From positions 273 to 64,272 of the forward strand of contig DFXU01000007.1 of NCBI GenBank assembly GCA_002383285.1: a stretch of 64,000 bases of DNA. Reading direction: 5' to 3'. Positions 54,755-64,000 of this stretch are shown here, piece after piece. The notes under the pieces are model-generated. The model saw only the letters and a program-made list of their open reading frames with translations, was not told the origin of the DNA and searched no databases. Position 1 is the first letter of the stretch; each line of letters begins with the position of its first letter. The stretch is from Caryophanales bacterium UBA4100. Lineage in GTDB: Bacteria > Bacillota > Bacilli > Paenibacillales > UBA4045. A program made the position numbers and the translations under genes.

Positions 54755-57247
54755 TTACATTAAAGATTGTGGATCTACATCAACGCTAATTAACAATTTA
54801 TCCTTATGAACATGCTCACTAACAGAGGCTAGTGCTTTCCGCATCCACTCTGCAATGGGAAGCTCTCCCCGATATTTTACCACGCACTGGTAACGATATC
54901 TATCTTTTAAACGAGCAATCGGTGAAGTTACTGGTCCTAACACCTCAATATATTGCTCCGAGAGACGATTTATTAACGTGCTCACGTTATTCATTAATGC
55001 CCATGAACGCCAATTTTCATATACGCATCTTACTAAGGTCTCTCCAGCACGCACCAATAATGGGATTTGTTCATGTGCAAGTGTGATTAAGATGAGATGG
55101 CTGTATGGTGGATAAGCTAGCTGCTTACGATAATGAATTTCCGTATTGTAGAACGCACGATAATCATGCTGCTTCGCATTCAACATGCTATAATGCTCGG
55201 GGTTATATGTCTGGATGAACACCTCGCCAGGGAGCTGGTGTCGTCCTGCTCTTCCTGCTACCTGTGTAAGAAGCTGAAATGTCTTCTCAACCGAACGGAA
55301 ATCAGGCAGATTGAGCACTGAGTCAGCGGCGATTACCCCGACAAGCGTTACATCTGGAAAGTCTAACCCCTTGGCAACCATCTGAGTTCCAAGTAAGACA
55401 TCTGCTTGGCGATCTCGAAACATGTTCAGCCACTTCTCATGCGCACCCTTCTCATTCGTAGTGTCAACATCCATCCGAATAACTCGAATGCCTGGGAATT
55501 GCTTAATGAGTTCCTCTTCGACCTTCTGAGTACCCGTGCCAAAGTGGCGAATATGCTCGCTTCCACAGGTCGGACAGATTTGCTGCTGCTTCTCTGCATA
55601 GCCGCAATAGTGGCAACGAAGCATCTCCGCCCTCTGGTGATAGGTCAATTTAATCTCACAATGCGGACAGGCAGCAGTATAACCACAGGAACGGCAGAGC
55701 ACGAATGTTGCATAACCGCGGCGATTCAGCAGTAGGACCATCTGCTCCTTCCGTTCTATGCGCTGCACAATGCCATTGAATAGCTGACGGCTAAACATCG
55801 ATCGATTACCGTTCTTCAGCTCTTCACGCATATCTACGATTTCAACTGCGGGTAACGGACGACCCTCCACCCTATATTCCATAGAGAGTAACACCGTCTG
55901 ATCATCTTCTCGCCTCGCGCTGTAATAGGATTCAATAGAGGGTGTTGCCGAACCTAGAATAACTACTGCACCATGATATAACGCTCTCTCGGCCGCAACA
56001 TCTCTTGCGTGATACTTCGGACTTTCTTCTTGCTTATAGGAGGATTCATGCTCTTCATCAATAATAATTAATCCGATTTCTGTAAGTGGAGCGAACACGG
56101 CTGAACGAGCGCCAATTACAACGCGAACCTGCTTGCGCTGAATTTTGCGCCATTCATCATACCGCTCCCCTTGTGATAATCGGCTATGCAGCACGGCTAC
56201 TAAATCACCGAACCGTCCCTTGAAGCGATCAACCATTTGTGGTGTGAGAGCAATTTCAGGAACGAGCACGATGGCCTCTCTACCAAGCTCGAGACAACGT
56301 TGTATGGATTGCAGGTAAATTTCAGTTTTACCACTTCCCGTCACACCATGGAGCAAAAAAATTTGTCTCTCCAATGATTCCAATGAGGCAACTATAGGCT
56401 CATAAACCTGCTGCTGCTCCTCTGTGAGAATGAGTGGGCTTGTACGAGCGAATGTCTTGCCTTCGTACGGGTCCCTCATCATCTCAACATCACTGATCGT
56501 GATCCAACCCTTCTCAGCTAATGATTTCACAGTTCCCGAGCTAATCTGAAGCTTCTGGGTCAGCTCTGCCATTGAGATCGGTTCTGGGTTTAAATCGAAG
56601 AAGGCTAGCACATCCTTCTGTCGCTTGGAGCGTAATGGAATTTGCTCCATATAACTGGGGATAGCACCCAAATCGCTTGGTGGAAATACCGTTTGTCGTT
56701 TCTTGGGCTGCATACGATCTTTAACGGTTTGTCTTTCACTGATTAGACCACGACGAATTAACCCCTTAACTACAAGCTCATTTCCTTGAAACTGATCAGT
56801 AAGCGCGGTAAATTCAACCTGTCCCTTCTGTACAACATATTCCAATATCGCAAGCTCGGTAGATGTAAGCTCACAAAGTGTGAGATCAGATGAGACAGCA
56901 GATAAGATACGCTCATACTTAGCCTTAAGTGCCCCAGGAATCATTGCTTGAAGCGCAGTGATCTCATGGCACATATATTTATTGCTCATCCAACCGGACA
57001 GCTCTACCAGCTCTGGCGTTAATGGAGGAACTAGATCTAACATCTGCGCAACCATTCTGAGCTTCTTAGGATCAACTTCACTAATTTCTTGTAACGCAAC
57101 AACAAAGCCCTGAATTATTCTAGGGCCGAAGGGAACGCCAACTCGACTGCCTACCTCGATCCATGACTCCCACTCTGGAGGCACACCATAATCGAAAGCA
57201 CGATTCGTCTGTTTAGCTGGGACATCTACAATTATCTTTGCTATCAT
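54755..57247 (-). CDS. priA: Primosomal replication protein N' (PriA helicase)
   Basis: PriA restarts collapsed forks. The 830-residue protein has an N-terminal 3'-DNA-binding domain (VPAKQTNRAFDYGVPP), Walker A LLHGVTGSGKTEIYLQ near 300-315, DEEHESSYKQEE, two zinc clusters (CRSCGYTAACPHC and CHYCGY...CPTCGS) and helicase motif QVAGRAGR. Its length is slightly above E. coli PriA owing to the winged-helix region. Confidence 0.96.
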   Translation of the reverse strand: MIAKIIVDVPAKQTNRAFDYGVPPEWESWIEVGSRVGVPFGPRIIQGFVVALQEISEVDPKKLRMVAQMLDLVPPLTPELVELSGWMSNKYMCHEITALQAMIPGALKAKYERILSAVSSDLTLCELTSTELAILEYVVQKGQVEFTALTDQFQGNELVVKGLIRRGLISERQTVKDRMQPKKRQTVFPPSDLGAIPSYMEQIPLRSKRQKDVLAFFDLNPEPISMAELTQKLQISSGTVKSLAEKGWITISDVEMMRDPYEGKTFARTSPLILTEEQQQVYEPIVASLESLERQIFLLHGVTGSGKTEIYLQSIQRCLELGREAIVLVPEIALTPQMVDRFKGRFGDLVAVLHSRLSQGERYDEWRKIQRKQVRVVIGARSAVFAPLTEIGLIIIDEEHESSYKQEESPKYHARDVAAERALYHGAVVILGSATPSIESYYSARREDDQTVLLSMEYRVEGRPLPAVEIVDMREELKNGNRSMFSRQLFNGIVQRIERKEQMVLLLNRRGYATFVLCRSCGYTAACPHCEIKLTYHQRAEMLRCHYCGYAEKQQQICPTCGSEHIRHFGTGTQKVEEELIKQFPGIRVIRMDVDTTNEKGAHEKWLNMFRDRQADVLLGTQMVAKGLDFPDVTLVGVIAADSVLNLPDFRSVEKTFQLLTQVAGRAGRHQLPGEVFIQTYNPEHYSMLNAKQHDYRAFYNTEIHYRKQLAYPPYSHLILITLAHEQIPLLVRAGETLVRCVYENWRSWALMNNVSTLINRLSEQYIEVLGPVTSPIARLKDRYRYQCVVKYRGELPIAEWMRKALASVSEHVHKDKLLISVDVDPQSLM

Positions 57248-57253
57248 AGGCAG

Positions 57254-58468
57254 TTACTCCATTATGCCAGGCTTAGGAATAGCTATTCGCTTGGCGACTA
57301 ATTCCATGACATGCCGGGCAACCTGACGCTTGTCCATGAGTGGAAGTGACACAACTAAACCTTGCTCATCGAACAAGGAGACGATATTCGTATCGCCACC
57401 AAAGCCAGCTCCTGGTAAAGTCACATTATTCGCAACGAGCAAATCACAACGTTTGCGTCTCAGCTTATCCATTGCATATTGCTCCATATGTTCGGTCTCA
57501 GCAGCAAAGCCCACAATGAACTGCGTGGTCTTACGCTCTCCAAGTAATTGTAGAATATCGGGGTTCTTAACTAACTGAAGCTCTAAATGATCATCACTCT
57601 TCTTCATCTTATTCGTGGCAATCTCTGCAGGTCTATAATCTGATACAGCCGCCGCTTTGATTACGATATCAACATTATCGAATCGTGCTAAAGCCTCGTC
57701 GAGCATTTGTTGAGCTGATTCGACATGAATGACCTCTACTCCAATGGGTGGCTTCAGTGTCGTTCGACCAGAGATTAATGTAACCTCAGCACCTAATGAT
57801 TTAGCGACCTCAGCGAATGCATAACCCATCTTGCCCGAGGAGTCATTCGTCAGATATCGGACAGGATCGATCCGCTCAATTGTTCCTCCTGCAGTGATTA
57901 GTACCCGTTTGCCCTGTAATGGCTGCTGATCGGATAATAATTCCTTAATCCGCTCGAAAAGCTCCTCTGGTTCAGCCATCCGACCTTTACCTACATATCC
58001 ACAAGCAAGCTGACCTTCTCCCGGATCGAAGATATGAACTCCCCGGGCTTGAAGAATGGCCAGATTATGCTGTACAGCTGGATGGTCGTACATATGAACA
58101 TTCATTGCAGGCGCAACTAATACAGGTGCCATAGAAGCAAGCACTGTAGTTGTTAGCATATCATCCGCAATACCATTCGCCAGCTTCCCAATCACATTCG
58201 CAGTTGCGGGTGCGATGATGATGAGGTCTGCTGCATCTGCGAGATCTATATGCTGAACACTCGATGGATCACGCTCATCGAAGGTATCTATTGCAACAGG
58301 ATGACGAGATAAGGTTTGGAAGGTAAGTGGCTGAACAAATTTTGTAGCTGATGCCGTCATAATCACTCGAACGTTTACACCCGCTTGAGCAAGCTTGCTA
58401 CACAAAGTTGCTGCTTTATAAGCAGCAATTCCACCAGTAATACCAAGAATGACTGTTTTCCCCTTCAT
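57254..58468 (-). CDS. coaBC: Bifunctional phosphopantothenoylcysteine decarboxylase/synthetase CoaBC
   Basis: CoaBC makes 4'-phosphopantetheine. The N-terminal flavoprotein half has GITGGIAAYKAATLC and the active-site PAMNVHMY. The CoaB half starts near residue 190 (GKRVLITAGGTIERIDPVRYLTN) and contains KAAAVSDYRP. The ATG at 58468 (MKGKTVILGITGG) follows AAGGGG at 11 bases; longer frames are leader. Confidence 0.96.
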   Translation of the reverse strand: MKGKTVILGITGGIAAYKAATLCSKLAQAGVNVRVIMTASATKFVQPLTFQTLSRHPVAIDTFDERDPSSVQHIDLADAADLIIIAPATANVIGKLANGIADDMLTTTVLASMAPVLVAPAMNVHMYDHPAVQHNLAILQARGVHIFDPGEGQLACGYVGKGRMAEPEELFERIKELLSDQQPLQGKRVLITAGGTIERIDPVRYLTNDSSGKMGYAFAEVAKSLGAEVTLISGRTTLKPPIGVEVIHVESAQQMLDEALARFDNVDIVIKAAAVSDYRPAEIATNKMKKSDDHLELQLVKNPDILQLLGERKTTQFIVGFAAETEHMEQYAMDKLRRKRCDLLVANNVTLPGAGFGGDTNIVSLFDEQGLVVSLPLMDKRQVARHVMELVAKRIAIPKPGIME

Positions 58469-58503
58469 AATAAGTAGACCCCTTCCCTTAAGGAACATAG
58501 AAA

Positions 58504-58523
58504 GGTGAACCTTTCGGTTCACC
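58504..58523 (-). terminator. Intercistronic hairpin between rpoZ and coaBC
   Basis: Perfect 8-bp stem GGTGAACC/GGTTCACC around GAAA on the minus strand, followed by a weak TTTCT. Probably an attenuator or mRNA-stability hairpin, not a full stop, because the operon continues. Confidence 0.6.
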
Positions 58524-58568
58524 CTAGTTATTTATAAATGGTGGTTAAATCTTCTGATCAATAAAGAA

Positions 58569-58766
58569 CTACTCTAATCTTTCGTAAACGACATGCTCAT
58601 TATAAATTTCTTCAAGAGCAACACCAACATACTTGTGTGATTTGGGTACTTGCATCTCCGTCTTACTACCGTCTCTTAGCATTCTCGCTCTTCGAGAAGC
58701 TGCAACTACAAGTGTATATTTGCTATCTACTTGCTCTAATAACTTATCAATTGATGGGTATAGCAT
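58569..58766 (-). CDS. rpoZ: RNA polymerase omega subunit
   Basis: The 65-residue protein starts MLYPSIDKLLEQVDSKYTLV and has ASRRARMLRDG, the conserved omega motif that contacts beta-prime. The gene follows gmk by a few bases, as is standard. Confidence 0.94.
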   Translation of the reverse strand: MLYPSIDKLLEQVDSKYTLVVAASRRARMLRDGSKTEMQVPKSHKYVGVALEEIYNEHVVYERLE

Positions 58767-58770
58767 AATC

Positions 58771-59379
58771 TCACACCTCCGCGATCCATTTTTGTACTTG
58801 GGGCATCATTCGTTCTCTCTTAGAATGCTCCGCAGTAATTATAGCTTGAATTCTACCACATGCTGAGTTAATCTCGTCATTCACAACAGCATAGTCATAT
58901 TGCTCCAGGAGTCTTAACTCCTCGACTGCTACATTCATACGTTCTCGAATCGTTTCATCTGATTCCGTACCCCGATTTGTAATGCGACTCTTTAATTCCT
59001 CTAACGAAGGTGGAAGCAGGAATATAAAGACGCCTTGAGGAAATCGCTCTTTAACCTGCAAAGCGCCTTGGACCTCAATTTCCAGAATAATGTCCTTGCC
59101 ATTATGTATAGTCTCATTCACAAAGCTACGAGGTGTTCCATAATAGTTACCAACATACTCTGCCCATTCCAGAAGATCATCATGTTCGATCATCTGACGG
59201 AATTGGTCTTGGGATTTGTAGAAGTAGTTAACGCCATCCTGCTCACCTTCTCGTGGTGTTCTAGTAGTGGCAGAGACTGAATACACGATGTCAGGATTGC
59301 AGATACGCAATGCCGAACATACTGTACCTTTGCCAACACCCGAGGGTCCTGATAATACGATCAATAATCCTTTACCCAT
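58771..59379 (-). CDS. gmk: Guanylate kinase
   Basis: The 202-residue kinase has P-loop [15 protein letters not shown], the GMP-binding [19 protein letters not shown], and [14 protein letters not shown]. The ATG at 59379 is 5 bases after GAGGG and starts [14 protein letters not shown]. Confidence 0.97.
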   Translation of the reverse strand: MGKGLLIVLSGPSGVGKGTVCSALRICNPDIVYSVSATTRTPREGEQDGVNYFYKSQDQFRQMIEHDDLLEWAEYVGNYYGTPRSFVNETIHNGKDIILEIEVQGALQVKERFPQGVFIFLLPPSLEELKSRITNRGTESDETIRERMNVAVEELRLLEQYDYAVVNDEINSACGRIQAIITAEHSKRERMMPQVQKWIAEV

Positions 59380-59394
59380 CATTTCCCTCACAAG

Positions 59395-59655
59395 TTATTC
59401 GTCTTGATCGTCATCCTTGTTGGATAAACGATGAGCTACTGTTTCTGGTTGAACGGCAGACAATATGACATGATCGCTGTCTGTAATAATAACAGCCCGT
59501 GTTCTTCTTCCGTAAGTTGCATCGATGAGCATATGCCTATCTCTAGCTTCTTGAATAATTCGTTTAATCGGAGCTGATTCTGGGCTAACAATCGATATAA
59601 TTCGATTCGCCGAGACAATATTACCAAACCCGATGTTAATAAGTTTAATTGCCAT
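59395..59655 (-). CDS. remA: Extracellular matrix regulator RemA (DUF370)
   Basis: The 86-residue protein starts [20 protein letters not shown] and contains [31 protein letters not shown], the RemA/DUF370 pattern. RemA activates biofilm matrix operons in B. subtilis by binding DNA. It leads the gmk operon, with a leader containing a probable promoter. Confidence 0.96.
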   Translation of the reverse strand: MAIKLINIGFGNIVSANRIISIVSPESAPIKRIIQEARDRHMLIDATYGRRTRAVIITDSDHVILSAVQPETVAHRLSNKDDDQDE

Positions 59656-59717
59656 TTTACCATTTCCTCCAGACTAATTAAACTTTAACGAGTTAGATCG
59701 CAATAAACCATTACCTT

Positions 59718-59746
59718 ATTTTATAGTATTTTGTATATGGGTACAA
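59718..59746 (-). promoter_or_regulatory. Probable promoter of the remA-gmk-rpoZ operon
   Basis: TTGTAC (59746-59741) and TAAAAT (59723-59718) are 17 bases apart on the minus strand. The -35 lies in an inverted repeat ggtac-aa-gtacc (59740-59751), which could be a regulator site. Confidence 0.5.
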
Positions 59747-59759
59747 GTACCTTAAGGAT

Positions 59760-61613
59760 TTATGAATGAAGCGGCGCACTTTCCCATACATAACTCGTTA
59801 AATCTACAGACATTTCATAATTCAAGAATGGTGTAATCAGATAAATCCCATTAAAGAGAGGCATAGCAACATCTAGTAGCTCCTTAGCGATTTGAATACC
59901 CATCCTACGACCTTCATCCTTCTCTAAACCACTCATCCTGCGGCGTACTTCCTCGGAAAGCTGGATTCCTGGAACTTCATTGTGAAGATATTCCGCATTC
60001 CGCCCAGTAGCGAGCGGCATAATACCAATGAATATCGGTACGTTCAGATGTCTCGTCATCTCATACACGCGTTCCATGAGGATTGGATCATATACGGGCT
60101 GAGTCATAATATAATCCGCGCCTGCCTCTATCTTCCGTTCGAGCCTCAAGATTGCTTTATCAAGATGCTTCACGTTAGGATTAAATGCTGCACCTACAAT
60201 AAACTTGGCCCTCTGCTTCAACGGTTTTCCAGAGAATGCAGTGCCTAAGTTCAATTGCTTGATCATGCGGATTATCTCGAACGATGTCAAGTCATATACA
60301 GAGCTAGATCCTGGTAGATCACCAAATTTCGCTGGATCTCCAGTTACTGCTAGCACATGGTCAATACCAAGCGCGTCCAATCCCATTAAGTGTGATTGTG
60401 TTCCAATCAGATTACGGTCTCGACAAGCGATATGAATCAATGGGCGAATACCCAGTTTATCTTTGAGTAATGAGCCTAAAGCCAGGTTACTCATCCGAGT
60501 TACTGCAAGTGAATTGTCCGCCATCGTTATCGCATCAGCTTGAGCAGCCTTAAGAGCCGCTGCACCTGTCATAAACTTAGTGATGTCCAAATCACGAGGT
60601 GGATCTAACTCCACAATAACCGTATGTCGTTTCTTCACAAGCTCTAGTATGGAAAGCTCTTCACTCTGTGTCGATTTAGCTTCCTTGCTATTCAGCGGTT
60701 CGGTTATTGTAATAACCCTGCTTCGCTCTTCACTATATACGTTGGGGGTATACTTAGTAAGCACCTCTGCTATCGCTTGAATATGCGCTGGCGTCGTTCC
60801 GCAGCAACCACCAATAACGCGAGCACCTAAGTCTGCAAAGCTTAAAGCACTCTCAGCGAAATATGCTGGTGTAGATACATAATGATAGCGGCCATCAACA
60901 TAATCTGGGATACCTGCATTCGGAAACACGGAGATTGGGAACTGTGGAGGTACAATCGTCTTCTCCAACACTCGCATAATTCCATTAGGACCCGTACGGC
61001 AATTAAAGCCTACGACATCAGCCCCTGCGGCTATCAACTGTTCGAAAGCATCCGATACCAGAATTCCATCGTAGGTTCTACCGACATCCTCCATTGCAAG
61101 CTGACAGATTACTGGTATATGGCTAAGTTTACGGGTAATGTGTAAGGCTAATAAAATCTCATTCAGATCGAAAAAGGTTTCTAGTAAGATTCCATCTACT
61201 GCCGATTCAGTTAAAATCTCAATTTGTTGTGTAAAGTCAGCCTCAATCTGTGAGGTCCGTATATTCTTCCGTTTACCTGCACGAATGGATCCTACCGATC
61301 CAATTACATATGCATCATTCCCAACAGCACGACGGGCGATCTCGACGCCAGCACGATTAATCTGCTCAACATCAGCCTCTAGCCCAAATTTGGAAAGATG
61401 CTCTCGATTAGCGGAATACGTATTAGTTTCGATAAACCGGGCGCCTGCTTCATAGTACTCACGATGAACTCTCTCAATAATCTCCGGTTGGGATATATTA
61501 AGCTCTTCATAGGAAATACCAACGGGGAAGCCAATCTGATACAAGTATGTACCCATTGCACCATCTCCAACGAGTATACTGTTGCTTAATTTCTCGCGTA
61601 AATCTGGTTTCAT
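59760..61613 (-). CDS. yitJ: Bifunctional homocysteine S-methyltransferase/methylenetetrahydrofolate reductase (YitJ-like)
   Basis: The 617-residue fusion has an N-terminal zinc-dependent homocysteine methyltransferase domain: DGAMGTYLYQIGF, VVGFNCRTGPNG and the zinc Cys pair GGCCGTTPAHI. The C-terminal MTHFR domain starts near 330 (HTVIVELDPPRDLDITKF), with DHVLAVTGDPAKFGD and QPVYDPILMERVYE. It contributes to methionine synthesis. Its ATG overlaps the dapF stop. No S-box riboswitch is visible upstream, unlike B. subtilis yitJ. Confidence 0.93.
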   Translation of the reverse strand: MKPDLREKLSNSILVGDGAMGTYLYQIGFPVGISYEELNISQPEIIERVHREYYEAGARFIETNTYSANREHLSKFGLEADVEQINRAGVEIARRAVGNDAYVIGSVGSIRAGKRKNIRTSQIEADFTQQIEILTESAVDGILLETFFDLNEILLALHITRKLSHIPVICQLAMEDVGRTYDGILVSDAFEQLIAAGADVVGFNCRTGPNGIMRVLEKTIVPPQFPISVFPNAGIPDYVDGRYHYVSTPAYFAESALSFADLGARVIGGCCGTTPAHIQAIAEVLTKYTPNVYSEERSRVITITEPLNSKEAKSTQSEELSILELVKKRHTVIVELDPPRDLDITKFMTGAAALKAAQADAITMADNSLAVTRMSNLALGSLLKDKLGIRPLIHIACRDRNLIGTQSHLMGLDALGIDHVLAVTGDPAKFGDLPGSSSVYDLTSFEIIRMIKQLNLGTAFSGKPLKQRAKFIVGAAFNPNVKHLDKAILRLERKIEAGADYIMTQPVYDPILMERVYEMTRHLNVPIFIGIMPLATGRNAEYLHNEVPGIQLSEEVRRRMSGLEKDEGRRMGIQIAKELLDVAMPLFNGIYLITPFLNYEMSVDLTSYVWESAPLHS

Positions 61614-62446
61614 AGCAATGATCCTGTGTATACTTCAGTAGCTGGACCAGTCATGTAGATATGATCATCAGACTCATCCCACTCAATATAGAGGTCTCCA
61701 CCCTTTAAGGAAATCGTAGCAATTCGATCCGTTAAACCATTCAATACAGATGAGACTAATGTAGCACAAGCACCGGTACCACAAGCTAGGGTCGGACCCG
61801 CTCCCCGCTCCCATACACGCATATCTACAAATTCTCGGGATTTCACTGTTGCGAATTCAACATTAATTCGACGTGGAAACATCGGATGATTTTCCAGCTT
61901 TGGACCCCATTGCTGCAAATCCATATTCACTGCATCATCCACATAGATGACACAGTGAGGATTACCCATGGATACTGCTGTAAATTCAAACGTTCGACCA
62001 TCCACTTCAATGGGATATCGAACAACTGGATTCTGATCTACCGTGGTCGGTACCTTCAAGCCATCTAGAATTGGTCGTCCCATATCTACACGTACAGTTG
62101 CTACCTTACCAGTCTTATTAAGCGTCAATTGCACATTCTGAGCACCTGCTCCGATTGTTTCGATCGATAATTCCGTCTTACTTGTTAATCTTCTATCGAA
62201 TACATATTTGGCCACACATCGAATTGCATTTCCACATTGTTCTGATTCAGAACCATCAGAATTAATAATGCGCATCATAAAATCAGCATTAATGGAAGGT
62301 AGAATATACACAAGACCATCCGCACCAATCCCAAAGTACCGATCGCAATACTGAATAGCAAGCTCTGCCGCATTGTCAGGCAAACTAGCCTCAGTTGCTA
62401 TTACAATAAAATCATTACCCAATCCATTCATTTTCGTAAAAATCAT
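61610..62446 (-). CDS. dapF: Diaminopimelate epimerase
   Basis: The 278-residue protein begins MIFTKMNGLGNDFIVI and contains the catalytic Cys pairs in SEQCGNAIRCVAKY and ACGTGACATLVSSV. It makes meso-diaminopimelate for lysine and cell wall. Translationally coupled to the yitJ-like gene downstream. Confidence 0.96.
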   Translation of the reverse strand: MIFTKMNGLGNDFIVIATEASLPDNAAELAIQYCDRYFGIGADGLVYILPSINADFMMRIINSDGSESEQCGNAIRCVAKYVFDRRLTSKTELSIETIGAGAQNVQLTLNKTGKVATVRVDMGRPILDGLKVPTTVDQNPVVRYPIEVDGRTFEFTAVSMGNPHCVIYVDDAVNMDLQQWGPKLENHPMFPRRINVEFATVKSREFVDMRVWERGAGPTLACGTGACATLVSSVLNGLTDRIATISLKGGDLYIEWDESDDHIYMTGPATEVYTGSLL

Positions 62447-62539
62447 AGCTAGTATTCACCCCTCCAGCAACTATGCCAGTATCTACTATCCTATATCATA
62501 CCGCAATTCGATACGGATGCATAGCCATGGAAAGTCGAA

Positions 62540-64000
62540 TTATGCGGCTGACTTGTATGACTTTCTTCCTGAGTAACGTTTGTCTGCGGAATGTCCACCT
62601 TTCCCCTTCATTAGACTACCTATCCCAAAGAAGAAGGTTGGGATTCCAGCTGCAATCAAGACGATCAGCCATTCACTAATTCCTAGCTCGACGGTCTTAA
62701 ATATGGGCTGCATCGCGTCTACATAAACAACACCTAAGAGCAATAACACAGAGGAAAGCACCGCTAATACAAGATAACGGTTCTGAAATGGATTGCGATG
62801 AAAGATCGAACGTGAGCTGCGACAATCGAAAACATGAATATATTGAGCCATAACAAGAGTTGCAAAAGCCATAGTCTGAGCACGAACCAAATTATCTGCC
62901 TCTAAGGGGTTGTACTGTAGACTAATCCAGAAGGCACCTAATGTACACAGTCCGATTAATGCACCACGACTTATGATTTTCCACCCCAGACGACGTGCGA
63001 ATATATTCTCCTTGGCTGATCGTGGGCTGTGCTGCATTAAGTCCTTCTCCGGTTGGTCGACACCAAGCGCCATGGCAGGCAACCCATCTGTCACAAGGTT
63101 AACCCATAGAATTTGAATAGGAACGAGCGGTAATGGCATGCCCATTAACATGGCAATGAACATTGTTAGAATTTCACCAACGTTTGAAGCGAGCAAATAG
63201 CGAATAAATTTACGAATGTTCTCGTAAATACCACGGCCCTCTTCTATCGCTGCAACAATTGTAGAGAAATTGTCATCGCTTAAAATTAAGGATGAAGCTT
63301 CCTTTGTGACATCTGTTCCAGTTATGCCCATGGCAATTCCGATATCCGCAGCCTTAATTGCCGGTGCATCATTCACACCATCACCCGTCATAGCAACAAC
63401 ATGGCCATTCGCTTTGAGCGCTTTGACGATGCGAAGCTTATGCTCCGGAGATACTCTTGCATACACATAAACATCATTAATGATATGATCGAGCTCTTCA
63501 TCCGACATCGCGCTAAGCTGACGACCTGTTACAGAAAGACCACCCTTCTGCATAATACCTAATTTCTCAGCGATAGCTTCTGCAGTTGATTGATGATCTC
63601 CGGTAATCATCACCGTCTTAATCCCTGCTTTGCGACATAGCTGAATGGATGAGCGTACTTCTTGCCTTGGAGGATCCATCATACCCGTCAAGCCGACGAA
63701 TATAAGCTGCTTCTCCACATCTATTGCTTCGCTTACTGCATCATGAGGTCTTAAGACTCGGTAGGCCATACCTATGACACGCAGTGCAGCCTTCGCCATT
63801 CCTTCATTAGCGGATAATGCCCGCTGTCGAAGTGTATTCGTTAATGGAATGACCTTGCCCTCCCATAGAATATGGGAGCAATGATGCAGTAGTTCATCTG
63901 GTGCTCCCTTGGCGAATACCATACGACTGCCTTGATGCTTCACCACAACCGACATCCGTTTACGCTCAGATTCGAAAGGGAACTCAACCTCTCGATGATA
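62540..64000 (-). CDS. Calcium-type P-type ATPase (YloB-like), partial
   Basis: The window covers the C-terminal 486 or so residues. The frame stays open to the right edge (YHREVEFPFESERKRMSVVV). Visible features are the nucleotide-binding KGAPDELL, the TMITGDHQ and VAMTGDGVNDAPAIKAADIGIAMG hinge motif, and membrane segments including EILTMFIAMLMG and QILWVNLVTDGLPAMALG. These show a SERCA/YloB-like Ca2+ pump. The phosphorylated DKTGT motif lies outside the window. YloB is normally followed by yloC/remA. Confidence 0.93.
   Translation of the reverse strand, partial: YHREVEFPFESERKRMSVVVKHQGSRMVFAKGAPDELLHHCSHILWEGKVIPLTNTLRQRALSANEGMAKAALRVIGMAYRVLRPHDAVSEAIDVEKQLIFVGLTGMMDPPRQEVRSSIQLCRKAGIKTVMITGDHQSTAEAIAEKLGIMQKGGLSVTGRQLSAMSDEELDHIINDVYVYARVSPEHKLRIVKALKANGHVVAMTGDGVNDAPAIKAADIGIAMGITGTDVTKEASSLILSDDNFSTIVAAIEEGRGIYENIRKFIRYLLASNVGEILTMFIAMLMGMPLPLVPIQILWVNLVTDGLPAMALGVDQPEKDLMQHSPRSAKENIFARRLGWKIISRGALIGLCTLGAFWISLQYNPLEADNLVRAQTMAFATLVMAQYIHVFDCRSSRSIFHRNPFQNRYLVLAVLSSVLLLLGVVYVDAMQPIFKTVELGISEWLIVLIAAGIPTFFFGIGSLMKGKGGHSADKRYSGRKSYKSAA

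Noticed and set aside
54832..55735. Several plus-strand frames opposite priA
   Set aside because: All are antisense to conserved PriA motifs and none has a start signal.
62447..62539. SAM riboswitch upstream of dapF-yitJ
   Set aside because: The gap is only 93 bases and lacks the S-box core sequences; no supporting helices were found.
1..64000. CRISPR arrays, tRNA or rRNA genes, insertion sequences and prophage genes
   Set aside because: No regularly spaced repeats, transposase or integrase motifs, or tRNA T-loop/acceptor patterns were noticed in the window. The only tandem repeat is the two-copy element at 4786-4926.

Overview
The window is a low-to-moderate GC chromosomal stretch from an endospore-forming member of the Bacillota, most likely Paenibacillaceae (Paenibacillus or Cohnella-like). 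The evidence is the housekeeping synteny shared with the Bacillus subtilis ylb/ylo/ylx region, the sporulation genes spoVM, ylbJ and a spoVIF-like gene, the FapR lipid regulon, strong AGGAGG ribosome binding sites and many GTG/TTG starts. Almost all genes are on the minus strand, so transcription runs from high to low coordinates. No tRNA, rRNA, CRISPR array, IS element or prophage was seen.

Layout on the minus strand, from right to left. 62.5-64 kb: C-terminal part of a Ca-type P-type ATPase. 59.8-62.4 kb: dapF and a YitJ-type homocysteine methyltransferase/MTHFR fusion. 46.3-59.7 kb: a long ylo-type operon, remA-gmk-rpoZ-coaBC-priA-def-fmt-rsmB-rlmN-prpC-prkC-rsgA-rpe, followed by the 26-residue spoVM. 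rpmB (plus strand) sits alone. 40.5-45.5 kb: FakA-like yloV, a DegV/FakB protein, recG and a SpoVIF-like gene. 36.7-40.5 kb: a GntR/SDR pair, a GNAT enzyme, and glpX plus a DUF2062 membrane protein (plus strand). 31.6-36.6 kb: a THUMP methyltransferase, a SAM methyltransferase, two HAD enzymes, an HD nucleotidase and a cN-I type 5'-nucleotidase. 27.7-31.6 kb: a TPP-riboswitch-controlled thiamine-precursor ABC transporter operon ending in a TatD-family hydrolase. 23.8-27.7 kb: an accessory patch with a divergent IlvD/Edd dehydratase, small unknown genes and an undescribed structured RNA candidate. 19.5-23.8 kb: rsmD-coaD, ylbJ, the Lon/PDZ protease ylbL, yceD-rpmF. 6.8-19.4 kb: a FapR-operator-controlled lipid operon (fapR-plsX-fabH-fabD-fabG-acpP-fabF) running into rnc-smc-ftsY-namA. 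1-6.8 kb: the SRP/ribosome-maturation operon ylxM-ffh-rpsP-khpA-rimM-trmD, then a three-gene cassette (Asp-box propeller, CysO/MoaD-like ubiquitin-fold protein, ThiF/MoeB-like E1) inserted before rplS, which has its own promoter and an L19-type leader.

The points most worth a second look are the ubiquitin-fold/E1/propeller cassette splitting trmD from rplS, the multi-hairpin RNA at 23.94-24.10 kb, the tandem 61-63 bp repeat between ffh and rpsP, the very long hairpin between rnc and smc, a HAD nucleotidase with no ATG/GTG/TTG start, and a TatD hydrolase inside a thiamine operon. Family assignments come from reading motifs and synteny. No database search was possible.
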